Below, piece by piece: positions 25,652 through 31,559 of a stretch of DNA of 42,418 nucleotides. The stretch lies in the IMG/VR virus record IMGVR_UViG_3300046018_000178, positions 1 through 42,418 of that record, one strand, 5' to 3'. The stretch comes from a virus. The position numbers and the translations under genes are program-made. The notes under the pieces were generated by a model. That model saw nothing but the letters and a program-made list of their open reading frames with translations. It was not told the DNA's origin and ran no database searches. Within the stretch, counting starts at the first letter, position 1; every line of letters starts with the position of its first letter.

Positions 25652-25745
25652 GTTTTAGTGAAACTAAAACCGCAGAAAAGCGTCAAAAATAATGGCCGGC
25701 CGTGGTTGCAACCACGCCGGCCCGGCCGACGCGGAGTTCGTCGGC
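25652..25745 (+). other. tandem stem-loops before endonuclease copy 2
   Basis: Three hairpins in 94 bases: GTTTTAGT-GAA-ACTAAAAC at 25652-25670; GGCCGG at 25694-25699 pairing with CCGGCC at 25717-25722 and enclosing the perfect 16-base palindrome CGTGGTTGCAACCACG at 25701-25716; and GCCGACG/CGTCGGC at 25725-25745. On the minus strand the second stem is followed by ATTATTTTT, a leftward terminator-like layout. Copy 1 of the endonuclease is also preceded by GC-rich hairpins. Confidence 0.5.
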
Positions 25746-25801
25746 AACGCCATTCTACCGGATTCCGGCAGAGGCGTCTATCAAGCTCCCGGAGGCCTGG
25801 T

Positions 25802-26404
25802 ATGCCGATTTCAAGAACATGCGTAGTTTGCGGGGCGGGGTTTGAGACCAAGCCTTATCTCATTGCCCGAGGGTGGGGGAAGTTTTGCAGCAAGCCGTGC
25901 ATGGGCCTCGCGCAGGCCACGCACGGCGCGCACAAAACCCGCCTATACAACACTTGGGCAGCCATGCGACAGCGGTGCAGTAACTCGAAAGATGCCCGCT
26001 ATTCCAACTACGGAGAACGCGGCATTACCGTCTGTGCGGAGTGGCGGGAATCCTTCCCGACCTTTCGGGATTGGGCCTTGACCAATGGTTACGGGGAAGG
26101 CCTGGAAATCGACCGGCGTGACAACAATGGGGATTATTCCCCAGAGAACTGCCGGTGGGTTACGCGGTCTGAAAACTTGATGAACCGCCGGATGAACAGC
26201 AATAACACCTCGGGCTTCAAGGGCGTCAGCGCTAGCGGTGACAAATGGGAGGCCCGAATCGGGGCTAACGGTTCCAGCGAATACCTCGGCAGGTTCGCAA
26301 CTCCCGAAGCCGCCGCCCACGCCTACGATGAGGCGAGCATGAGGCTTCACGGCGAATTCGGCAAAAGGAACTTTGCCGATACGCTGGCCTGCTGCGCGGT
26401 TTGA
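25802..26404 (+). CDS. HNH-AP2 homing-type endonuclease, copy 2
   Basis: 200 residues from ATG 25802 with GGAGG upstream, identical in length and domain order to copy 1. Zinc finger CVVC at about 7-10 with Cys later; HNH region LEIDRRDNNG DYSPENCRWVT at about 101-121; AP2 domain SGFKGVSASG to RLHGEFG near the end. Copies 1 and 2 differ at many positions, so the duplication is old or they arrived separately. Followed 5 bases later by a perfect 25-base palindrome. Confidence 0.85.
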   Translation: MPISRTCVVCGAGFETKPYLIARGWGKFCSKPCMGLAQATHGAHKTRLYNTWAAMRQRCSNSKDARYSNYGERGITVCAEWRESFPTFRDWALTNGYGEGLEIDRRDNNGDYSPENCRWVTRSENLMNRRMNSNNTSGFKGVSASGDKWEARIGANGSSEYLGRFATPEAAAHAYDEASMRLHGEFGKRNFADTLACCAV

Positions 26405-26408
26405 CCCC

Positions 26409-26433
26409 AACTGTTAAGCGATGCTTAACAGTT
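26409..26433 (+). terminator. perfect palindrome, possible terminator or operator
   Basis: AACTGTTAAGC-GAT-GCTTAACAGTT: 11 perfect pairs around three bases, right after the endonuclease stop and followed by CGATTTTCGCCCG with four T. The stem is AT-rich for a terminator, so an operator is an alternative. Just downstream TTTACCC is repeated at about 26451 and 26461. Confidence 0.45.
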
Positions 26434-26483
26434 CGATTTTCGCCCGTTACTTTACCCGAGTTTACCCACTATAGAGGTAGAGG

Positions 26484-26698
26484 ATGCTGAAGACGTTTGC
26501 CTATCACAAGCCATCCGACGACGGACTTGCCAAGATCACCGAGTTGCGTGAAGGCTTTCTGTCCTCGCGGCTCTGATCGAAAATAACTGCCCCGGTTCCC
26601 GCGAAAAGTCGGTTGCCATCACCAACCTTGAAACGGCCGCAATGTGGGCAATCAAGGCCACGGTTTGCAACGATCCGAAGTCGGAAGTGACGACCTAA
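26484..26698 (+). pseudogene. frameshifted Acb2/Tad1-type cyclic-nucleotide sponge
   Basis: The family (anti-CBASS, anti-Thoeris sponge that sequesters cyclic nucleotide signals) is recognisable in two frames. From ATG 26484 (AGAGG 8 nt upstream): MLKTFAYHKPSDDGL then KITELREGF, ending at Phe25 (26556-26558). After one missing base the match continues in the other frame from 26564: LAALIENNCPGSREKSVAI then TNLETAAMWAIKATVCN, to the stop at 26696-26698. In the original frame a TGA follows at 26574-26576 after 30 residues. One base appears deleted between 26559 and 26563. No slippery heptamer is seen, so mutation or sequencing error is likelier than programmed shifting. Confidence 0.8.
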
Positions 26699-26730
26699 AA
26701 ACAATTCGCCCGAATTCAACCAGAGGATTT

Positions 26731-26946
26731 ATGCGAGAAAACGAATACAAATGCGACCCGCGCGAAGGGGCTTGCGATATGCAACCGTGCCGCGAATCGG
26801 CCCTGAATTACATCCGCCAGAAAGCGAAGCGGAAGCGGGACGAATCGTATCGCCTCGAAAAGTTGGCGGACGAATTGGAGCGGCTGAACCTGTCGCCGGA
26901 AGCCGATGCCGCGCTGTACGATTTGGCCATGAAGGCCGGTCACTAA
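26731..26946 (+). CDS. small hypothetical protein
   Basis: 71 residues with AGAGGA before ATG 26731. The first third is Cys-containing (KCDPREGACDMQPC), the rest is charged and helical (YRLEKLADELERLNLSPEAD). An upstream in-frame ATG at 26644 lies in the broken Acb2 gene and is rejected. Unknown function. The gap before it contains TTCGCCCG at 26705. Confidence 0.5.
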   Translation: MRENEYKCDPREGACDMQPCRESALNYIRQKAKRKRDESYRLEKLADELERLNLSPEADAALYDLAMKAGH

Positions 26947-26983
26947 GGCCACAAATATCGCCCGTTCACAGAGAGGACGATCT

Positions 26984-27454
26984 ATGTTCATGCGATGTTT
27001 CTACCTGCTGGCCCTGGTGCTGGCTTTGGCGTTCGCGGGGGCCGCTCATGCTGGTACGGGAGAGGTGTTTTTGCCCGTGCCTTCCGAGGCTGTCTACCTC
27101 CCGGTTCCGACCGCCGACGAACTGCCTCCCCCCCCGCCCGGCCCCGTCTGCGCGAACGGGAGTTGCTCATTGCAGGCCCCGTCGTTTCAGGTGCCCGTGG
27201 GCTTCTCCGCGCCGGCGGTGAGCTACCCGACCACGACGGCCGCCGGTTATTCCTGCAATTGCCCCGGTTGCCCGTGCGCCAACGCCCAGGCCGTCAGCTA
27301 CGCCCCGACCGTGACCTATTCGCAGGCCGCGCCCGTGGCGTATGCGGCGTTCGAACGTCCCAGAGGCCCGTTCGCCCGGCTGGCCGATTCGGTCCGCGCC
27401 AACCGCGAATTGCGGGCCACGGGCGGAGGGAGGGGGTGCGCGGCGTGCCGATGA
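26984..27454 (+). CDS. exported Pro/Cys-rich protein
   Basis: 156 residues with GAGGA 8 nt before ATG 26984. The signal peptide is clear (MFMRCFYLLALVLALAFAGAAHA, read as MFMRCFYLLALV and LALAFAGAAHA, cut after AHA). The mature part is Pro/Val/Ala-rich with repeated short motifs VFLPVPS and VYLPVPT, and CPGCPCAN. The end (CAAC) is Cys-rich. Likely periplasmic or surface; function unknown. Its stop overlaps the next ATG (ATGA). Confidence 0.55.
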   Translation: MFMRCFYLLALVLALAFAGAAHAGTGEVFLPVPSEAVYLPVPTADELPPPPPGPVCANGSCSLQAPSFQVPVGFSAPAVSYPTTTAAGYSCNCPGCPCANAQAVSYAPTVTYSQAAPVAYAAFERPRGPFARLADSVRANRELRATGGGRGCAACR

Positions 27455-27675
27455 CCTTTCAGGAAAAACGGACGCTCGCCAACGAAATTGAGTCCGTGAA
27501 AAAGGCCCACGCTGACGCGGCGGCGAAATTCGCGGAACGGATTGCCGCCCTGTCCGCGAAGTGCGACCACTCGGAACGGATTCCCCGGCCGCGCCAAATC
27601 GCGGAGGATGACGCCAGTTGGGAGTGTGCCGTGTGCGGGAAGGACGTGTCGGACAAGCCCCATCGGCGTTCGTAG
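27451..27675 (+). CDS. small helical protein with C-terminal zinc ribbon
   Basis: 74 residues from ATG 27451, coupled to the previous stop. A helical N-terminus (EKRTLANEIESVKKAHADAAA) leads to KCDHSERIPRPRQ and CAVCGKDV, a C/H plus CxxC zinc site. The same C-H ... CxxCG layout recurs in the proteins at 35773 and 37106, so these may be one family of phage zinc-ribbon proteins. Followed by two hairpins and a terminator. Confidence 0.55.
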   Translation: MTFQEKRTLANEIESVKKAHADAAAKFAERIAALSAKCDHSERIPRPRQIAEDDASWECAVCGKDVSDKPHRRS

Positions 27676-27698
27676 AAAGGAGAATCCACTATCTCCGC

Positions 27699-27777
27699 TG
27701 CCGGGGCGGTTATCCCGGCAAACCGACCTGCTACCTTGGGAAGAAGCCGGCGTAGGGGAAACCCTTGCCGGCTTTTT
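27699..27777 (+). terminator. hairpin and strong rho-independent terminator
   Basis: A first stem TGCCGGG/CCCGGCA lies at 27699-27720. The second, at 27744-27774, is AAGCCGGC/GCCGGCTT with an inner GTAGGG/CCCTT and GAAA loop, followed by T5 (27773-27777). The second is the clearest terminator in the window, ending the block that runs to 27675 and insulating the next promoter. Confidence 0.8.
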
Positions 27778-27847
27778 CGTTCCCCGGCCGCCCGATTCCG
27801 ACCCCCGAACTATTTCCGCAATTCCGGATAAATTCCGCTTCTCCCTA

Positions 27848-27876
27848 TTGCAACTGTATAGACAGTGGAGTATAGT
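27848..27876 (+). promoter_or_regulatory. promoter P1 with palindromic operator
   Basis: TTGCAA at 27848-27853, 17 bases, TATAGT at 27871-27876. The spacer carries ACTGTATAGACAGT at 27853-27866, a perfect 5-base inverted repeat with 4-base centre. The core TGTATAGACA is the exact reverse complement of the core in P2. It lies about 95 bases after the terminator and drives the genes from 27920. Confidence 0.7.
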
Positions 27877-27919
27877 ATGAGTGTAGAGAAGGAAACGAAC
27901 TCGAAACGGGGAAACGAAA

Positions 27920-28153
27920 ATGGTCATCATCAGCGACGACGTTAAGAACACCTTCAGCATCCTGAACCAGATGGGGGTATTCGAGAATCTGAAGTCGGTG
28001 GGAAGCGACTTCAACCGATTCAAGGAAATGTACGAGATCAACGGGCTATACCACGGCGAAGACGGATACAAAAACAAGATGATTGCCCGATGGGACGACG
28101 CCGCCGACTGCGTTGACTTCGAGAACCTGGTCAGGGATTTGATCGCCAAGTAG
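27920..28153 (+). CDS. small hypothetical protein, first gene after P1
   Basis: 77 residues, helical, acidic (NQMGVFENLKSVGSDFNRFKEM). First gene after P1, so probably an early accessory protein. No motif recognised. A 22-residue open frame beginning on ATG 27877 next to the -10 is too short and poorly supported to call. Confidence 0.5.
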   Translation: MVIISDDVKNTFSILNQMGVFENLKSVGSDFNRFKEMYEINGLYHGEDGYKNKMIARWDDAADCVDFENLVRDLIAK

Positions 28154-28206
28154 GATAGAAAGCCCGCCCGCCCGCTTCGCCCCACCCTTCGCCCTTGGAG
28201 TCAACG

Positions 28207-28308
28207 ATGAAATCGAACCTGCAACTCGCCTTGGAATCGCTCTACAGCGGCACGCTGGCGTTCCTCGCGTTCGCGGCGGCTGTCTGCGTGGTCAAGATGT
28301 TTGTGTAA
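28207..28308 (+). CDS. 33-residue membrane protein
   Basis: ATG 28207 with GGAG 10 nt upstream; the product has one membrane span (LAFLAFAAAVCVVKMFV at its C-terminal half) after a short polar start. No room for anything else. In the same operon as 27920 and 28340. Function unknown. Confidence 0.45.
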   Translation: MKSNLQLALESLYSGTLAFLAFAAAVCVVKMFV

Positions 28309-28339
28309 CCCCAACCTTTCGCCCGTGAGGATGACGACG

Positions 28340-28621
28340 ATGATCGAGAAGATTATGAATAGGCCCACTCAGCCGGGCTATTATTGGGCCAAAATGACCA
28401 GCTTGGCCGAGGGGGCCGCCGAAGACAATTTGGACCCCTCTGGAAATTGGGAAGTGGTCGAAGTCTGGGAAAATTTCATCGGCCCCACTTGCGAGGCGGA
28501 TGAAGACGAAAAATTCGGCGTCAGCGTGCCGGGGATGCGTGAGACTCAATGGCTGGAGAATTTCCAGTGGGGACAAGGGCCGCTGGTCAATCCCGGTACA
28601 ATCCTAGTGGACCCCAAATGA
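28340..28621 (+). CDS. small hypothetical protein
   Basis: 93 residues from ATG 28340 with GAGG 9 nt before it; the alternative ATG 28331 is too close to that site. Sequence is acidic with Trp-rich patches (YYWAKM, WEVVEVWENF, WLENFQWGQG). Its stop overlaps the ribbon-helix-helix gene start. The gap before it has TTCGCCCG at 28318. No family recognised. Confidence 0.5.
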   Translation: MIEKIMNRPTQPGYYWAKMTSLAEGAAEDNLDPSGNWEVVEVWENFIGPTCEADEDEKFGVSVPGMRETQWLENFQWGQGPLVNPGTILVDPK

Positions 28622-28848
28622 ACACAAACCTAATCAACTTCCGCCTGACCCCCGACGACCTTGCGGCCCTCGACGCGGCCTGCACCCGCCTGGGGGCATC
28701 CCGCGCCGCCGTGGTGCGGGCGCTGATCGCGAAGCACGCCGCGAAGCTGAAGGCGGTGGAGTCGTCGCCCAACGACCCGACGCGGCCGGGGCGGCGGGCG
28801 AAAAAGAAAGTGAAAAATAATTTCGGAATTGTGCCCGGTTGGACTTGA
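28618..28848 (+). CDS. ribbon-helix-helix DNA-binding regulator
   Basis: 76 residues, coupled to the previous stop (ATGA). The RHH core is the strand INFRLTPDD followed by LAALDAACTRLGASRAAVVRALIAKH (read as LAALDAACTRLG and ASRAAVVRALIAKH), the pattern of CopG/Arc-like dimers. A basic tail (GRRAKKKVK) follows. Its gene is flanked by P1 upstream and P2, whose -35 overlaps its stop codon. The inverted-repeat cores in P1 and P2 suit a dimeric RHH protein, so it may autoregulate its own operon; that is inference. Confidence 0.75.
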   Translation: MNTNLINFRLTPDDLAALDAACTRLGASRAAVVRALIAKHAAKLKAVESSPNDPTRPGRRAKKKVKNNFGIVPGWT

Positions 28849-28873
28849 CCGGTGTCTATACACTGGATATAGT
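28845..28873 (+). promoter_or_regulatory. promoter P2 with palindromic operator
   Basis: TTGACC at 28845-28850 (5/6), 17 bases, TATAGT at 28868-28873 (5/6). The spacer has GTGTCTATACAC at 28852-28863, a perfect 4-base inverted repeat with CTAT centre; TGTCTATACA is the reverse complement of TGTATAGACA in P1. The -35 overlaps the RHH gene stop. It drives the genes from 28947. Confidence 0.75.
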
Positions 28874-28946
28874 ATTAGTAACAACCTGTCGCACTTCGCA
28901 GCGGGTTGAAGCGTCCTAGCGACATCTAGGGATAGGGGAAACGACC

Positions 28947-29147
28947 ATGAGCAGTATAACGTCGGAAATCAAGATCGGTCAAATTGGCTTCGGGTCCATC
29001 GCGGGAAGCCCGCCCGCGAAGTGGAAACTCGAAGGCAAGCGGAACGGCGTGTGGGTGTTGGTCCACGTCAAGCCGGCCAGCATGTCGGTAGCCTATCGGG
29101 ATCAATTCGTGACGTGGGAAGAAGTCGAGCGGATCATGGCCGGCTGA
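28947..29147 (+). CDS. small hypothetical protein, first gene after P2
   Basis: 66 residues with AGGGGAAA before ATG 28947. Beta-rich first half (IKIGQIGFGSIAGS), then VWVLVHVKPASM and an acidic end. First gene behind promoter P2, so expected to be regulated with the P1 operon. No motif recognised. The gap after it contains TTCGCCCG at 29152. Confidence 0.5.
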   Translation: MSSITSEIKIGQIGFGSIAGSPPAKWKLEGKRNGVWVLVHVKPASMSVAYRDQFVTWEEVERIMAG

Positions 29148-29235
29148 GCCTTTCGCCCGCGACTAATCGCCCGGCAACTCATTCGCCCCTTACCGATTAC
29201 AGCGTCCCGGCGGCATCCGGGTATAGAGATTTAAG

Positions 29236-29673
29236 ATGAACATCCTCAACACCAAAATCATGACTGGCACCGAACTCCGCAAGGTGTTCTCGGAAAACAA
29301 GCTGACCATTCGGGAGGTGGCCGAGCGGGGGAACCTTTCGATGGATCATGTTCGCCGGGCCATGACGCAGCCGCACGTTGAACCGCCGACCGATCCGGAC
29401 TTCGAACGGCTCAAGCGGCTGTTCTGGGCTATCCCGTCGGGCGAAGAACGGTTCGTCATCCTGGACAGTGTGACGCATCTTGCGGGGGCATTCGGGGCGC
29501 TGACGGAGATTCCGCGCGGTACTGAAAATCTGCGCCTCGGCCTTGTCGAGCATCTCGGCCTACAGGACGAACTCTGGCAGGCCGTGATGGCACGCCTACC
29601 CGAAAGCCAGCGGGAGGCCAACCCGTTCATTCGGATCGCTTACGTTACGCCAACGCTTAGGAGCCACCAATGA
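29236..29673 (+). CDS. putative HTH regulator
   Basis: 145 residues. Residues about 10-45 carry LRKVFSENKLTIREVAERGNLSMDHVRRAM (read as LRKVFSENKLTIRE and VAERGNLSMDHVRRAM), an HTH in which the second helix is VAERGNLS. The rest is helical and acidic. It overlaps the next gene by 4 nt (ATGA); that gene is also HTH-like. Together they may form a control pair for this region. Function inferred. Confidence 0.55.
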   Translation: MNILNTKIMTGTELRKVFSENKLTIREVAERGNLSMDHVRRAMTQPHVEPPTDPDFERLKRLFWAIPSGEERFVILDSVTHLAGAFGALTEIPRGTENLRLGLVEHLGLQDELWQAVMARLPESQREANPFIRIAYVTPTLRSHQ

Positions 29674-29891
29674 CCCCCGACCTAATCAAGCCCCTCATCC
29701 GCGCGGCCGTCGAGCGCTCCGGCCTGACGCCCTACGCGATTGCGAAACTCACGGACGGGGCAATCTCTCAGCAGCACCTGCGGCGCTACCTCGACAACGA
29801 GGCGGACCAGATGACCGCCGATAAATTGGGCGCGGTGATGACCGTGCTGGGCCTGGAAATTCGACCCGCGCGGCGGAAGGGGACGACATGA
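29670..29891 (+). CDS. small HTH (Cro/C1-type) DNA-binding protein
   Basis: 73 residues. LTPYAIAKLTDGAISQQHLRRYL resembles an XRE HTH; read as LTPYAIAKLTDG and AISQQHLRRYL. The end (LGLEIRPARRKG) is basic. Coupled to the HTH gene upstream and to a 30-residue open frame downstream. Likely a transcription regulator of the early/accessory region. Confidence 0.7.
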   Translation: MTPDLIKPLIRAAVERSGLTPYAIAKLTDGAISQQHLRRYLDNEADQMTADKLGAVMTVLGLEIRPARRKGTT

Positions 29892-29980
29892 CCGACCGAG
29901 ACGCGGAATTGCAGGAGTCCGCGCCGCGCATCCACGGGAAAGGTGGAAGCGGAATCGGTGGTCGCCCCGTGGCCGACTGA
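29888..29980 (+). CDS. possible 30-residue protein
   Basis: ATG 29888 overlaps the previous stop (ATGA), which favours translation by coupling. The product is short and Gly/charged (TDRDAELQESAPRIHG). No motif. It is followed by a 147-base structured gap. Confidence 0.35.
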   Translation: MTDRDAELQESAPRIHGKGGSGIGGRPVAD

Positions 29981-30000
29981 CCAAAGTTTTCCGCTAATAG

Positions 30001-30114
30001 CGAATCCTCCATCCCTGATGGATTCGCCGGGAAGACCAACGAAACACGAAACGCCGGTAATCCGGGTTGCACAACGGGGATGGTGTGCGACCAGGTGCCG
30101 GCGTTTCTGTTTTT
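30001..30114 (+). other. structured non-coding gap with nested hairpins
   Basis: First stem CGAATC/GATTCG with inner CATC/GATG at about 30001-30026. Second: AAACGCCGG (30049-30057) with CCGGCGTTT (30098-30106) enclosing GCACA (30069-30073) with TGTGC (30084-30088), followed by CTGTTTTT. The T-run suggests a large-loop terminator or attenuator; a small structured RNA is the alternative. Confidence 0.5.
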
Positions 30115-30127
30115 CTGGGGGGTTGGC

Positions 30128-30358
30128 ATGGTGAGTTTTTACATGGCTGACAACAACGGCGTGTCCATTCGGATTCCGGAAGAGGCCTTTGACGAGAGCG
30201 GGGACGATCAAGTCCCCAACATCTTCATCAGCAGCGGCGAAGACGGCGGCGAAACGGTCGAATTCGAGGCGGAAGGAAACGACCTCCGCGCCCTCTGCGC
30301 TTTCCTCATCCGCATCGGCTACGGGCCGGACGCCAAGGCGGAAGGGGCGAAGTCGTGA
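30128..30358 (+). CDS. small acidic hypothetical protein
   Basis: 76 residues from ATG 30128 with a GGGGGG site; ATG 30143 is an alternative. Very acidic (EEAFDESGDDQ, SSGEDGGETVEFEAEGND) with a helical end. Follows the structured gap. No motif. Stop overlaps the next GTG. Confidence 0.5.
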   Translation: MVSFYMADNNGVSIRIPEEAFDESGDDQVPNIFISSGEDGGETVEFEAEGNDLRALCAFLIRIGYGPDAKAEGAKS

Positions 30359-30528
30359 TCGACGCTCTCTACTATTCCGGCCTTGCCGTACTCACGACGA
30401 TCATCGTGACCCAAGCCGTCATCAGCCACAACCAGCGCCTGCTGATCGACGCCTTGCAGGAAGCTCTGGCCGACGGGCGGAAGGCCCGGACCCCGGTGAA
30501 GCGGCGGGAGATCAACCTTGGGGACTAA
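30355..30528 (+). CDS. 57-residue membrane protein
   Basis: GTG 30355 overlaps the previous stop. One membrane span near the N-terminus (YYSGLAVLTTIIVTQAV), then a charged amphipathic helix and basic tail (TPVKRREI). Its last codons overlap the start of the next small membrane gene. Spanin or inner-membrane accessory are possible; not shown. Confidence 0.45.
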   Translation: MIDALYYSGLAVLTTIIVTQAVISHNQRLLIDALQEALADGRKARTPVKRREINLGD

Positions 30529-30652
30529 CGACACGGCAACGGTAACGCTCGCCCTCAACGCGGCAAGATTCCTCGCCCTGTTCGCCCTGCTTTGGATCGC
30601 GGCAATCGTGCTGCGGATTGTTAACCGGGAACCGATTGGAGTCCACGAATGA
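30518..30652 (+). CDS. 44-residue membrane protein
   Basis: TTG 30518 with GGGAG about 8 nt upstream. The product has one membrane span (FLALFALLWIAAIVLRIV) near its C-terminal end. Its stop overlaps the next ATG. Together with 30355 it forms a pair of single-span proteins. Confidence 0.45.
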   Translation: MGTNDTATVTLALNAARFLALFALLWIAAIVLRIVNREPIGVHE

Positions 30653-30969
30653 CCACGATGCAACGCGCTCAGGCGGAATACGACGCGATGGAAGACCCGC
30701 GATTCGACGACCGCAGCTACCCGGTCGAACCGCAGACGCGGGAATACTCGATCCACGGCTGCACCTACCGCGTCAGCGGCTACAAGGATTGCGACGGCGA
30801 CTCGGTCTACAAGGTCGAACACTGGGCGCTGTCGCCCTACACGCCGGGCAAGCCGTCGAAACGGTTCTGGTCTTTGATTCAGAAAGACATCGTCGGATGG
30901 GACGACTGCGCCAAGCTGCTCCGCGAGATTTTCGAGGACGATCTGGGGCGTGGATTCTTCGAGGACTAG
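30649..30969 (+). CDS. hypothetical protein
   Basis: 106 residues, coupled to the previous stop. Sequence has no recognised family; it contains a Cys-containing beta segment (YSIHGCTYRVSGYKDCDGD) and a helical end. Its stop at 30967-30969 is immediately followed by the truncated endonuclease fragment, so its original downstream neighbour may have been lost. Confidence 0.5.
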   Translation: MTTMQRAQAEYDAMEDPRFDDRSYPVEPQTREYSIHGCTYRVSGYKDCDGDSVYKVEHWALSPYTPGKPSKRFWSLIQKDIVGWDDCAKLLREIFEDDLGRGFFED

Positions 30970-30973
30970 CAGA

Positions 30974-31374
30974 CCGCCGACTACGGCGGGCGCGGAATTA
31001 CGGTGTGCGCCGAATGGCGGGAATCCTTTGTCGCCTTTCGGGACTGGTCATTGGCCAACGGCTACAAAGAAGGTCTAGAAATCGACCGTAAAAAGAACGA
31101 TCAGGGATACTGCCCCTCGAATTGCCGGTGGGTTACAAGCTCTCAGAATAGCATGAACCGCCGGAAACAGCGAAACAACACCTCTGGGTTTAAGGGGGTT
31201 CGCGCTAAGGGCCGACGATGGATGGCTGAGATCCAGGCCGGTGGGGTTTATGAATATCTCGGCAGGTTCGACACGCCAAAAGAAGCGGCCGAAGCCTACG
31301 ACGCCGCGAGCGTTCGGTTGCACGGCGAGTACGGAATTCGGAATTTTTCAACATCAGGAGGAACGACATGTTAG
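30974..31374 (+). pseudogene. truncated HNH-AP2 endonuclease, copy 3
   Basis: Homology to copies 1 and 2 begins at ADYGGRGITV, the position equivalent to residue 68 of copy 1, so the zinc finger and the start of the HNH are missing. What remains is CAEWRESF, LEIDRKKNDQ, YCPSNCRWVT and the complete AP2 domain (SGFKGVRAKG to RLHGEYG). An in-frame GTG at 31003 could start a 123-residue remnant, but no good ribosome binding site precedes it. The stop lies inside csrA, which starts at 31368. Confidence 0.75.
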
Positions 31375-31559
31375 TCATCAGCAGGCGGCAATCCGAGAAG
31401 ACCACAATCGTCGTGGGCGATAAAAAGATTGTGATTATGATCGTGGAGGTGGATAGGGGGAAGGTGAGATTGGGAATTCAGGCGGATCGGGACGTGGCCA
31501 TTTACCGCGACGAAATTTTACCTCCCGAACTCGCCGCAATGAACGGGGAGGGCATCTAA
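31368..31559 (+). CDS. csrA: CsrA translational regulator
   Basis: 63 residues. Matches the carbon storage regulator pattern: MLVISRR at 1-7, KIVIMIVEVDRGKVRLGIQAD in the central strands (read as KIVIMIVEV and DRGKVRLGIQAD), and VAIYRDEIL with Arg47, the key RNA-contact residue. CsrA binds GGA-bearing leaders and blocks or aids ribosome binding. Downstream genes often have GGA in their ribosome binding sites. It overlaps the endonuclease fragment by 7 nt, and its stop overlaps the RecE-like start (TAATG). Host mimicry is inferred. Confidence 0.85.
   Translation: MLVISRRQSEKTTIVVGDKKIVIMIVEVDRGKVRLGIQADRDVAIYRDEILPPELAAMNGEGI

Noticed and set aside
26467-26474. CACTATAG, identical to the core of a T7 promoter
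   Set aside because: No phage RNA polymerase is present and the rest of the T7 promoter does not match.
27877-27945. 22-residue open frame next to the P1 -10 box
   Set aside because: No ribosome binding site and the frame is too short and Lys/His/Arg-rich to support.
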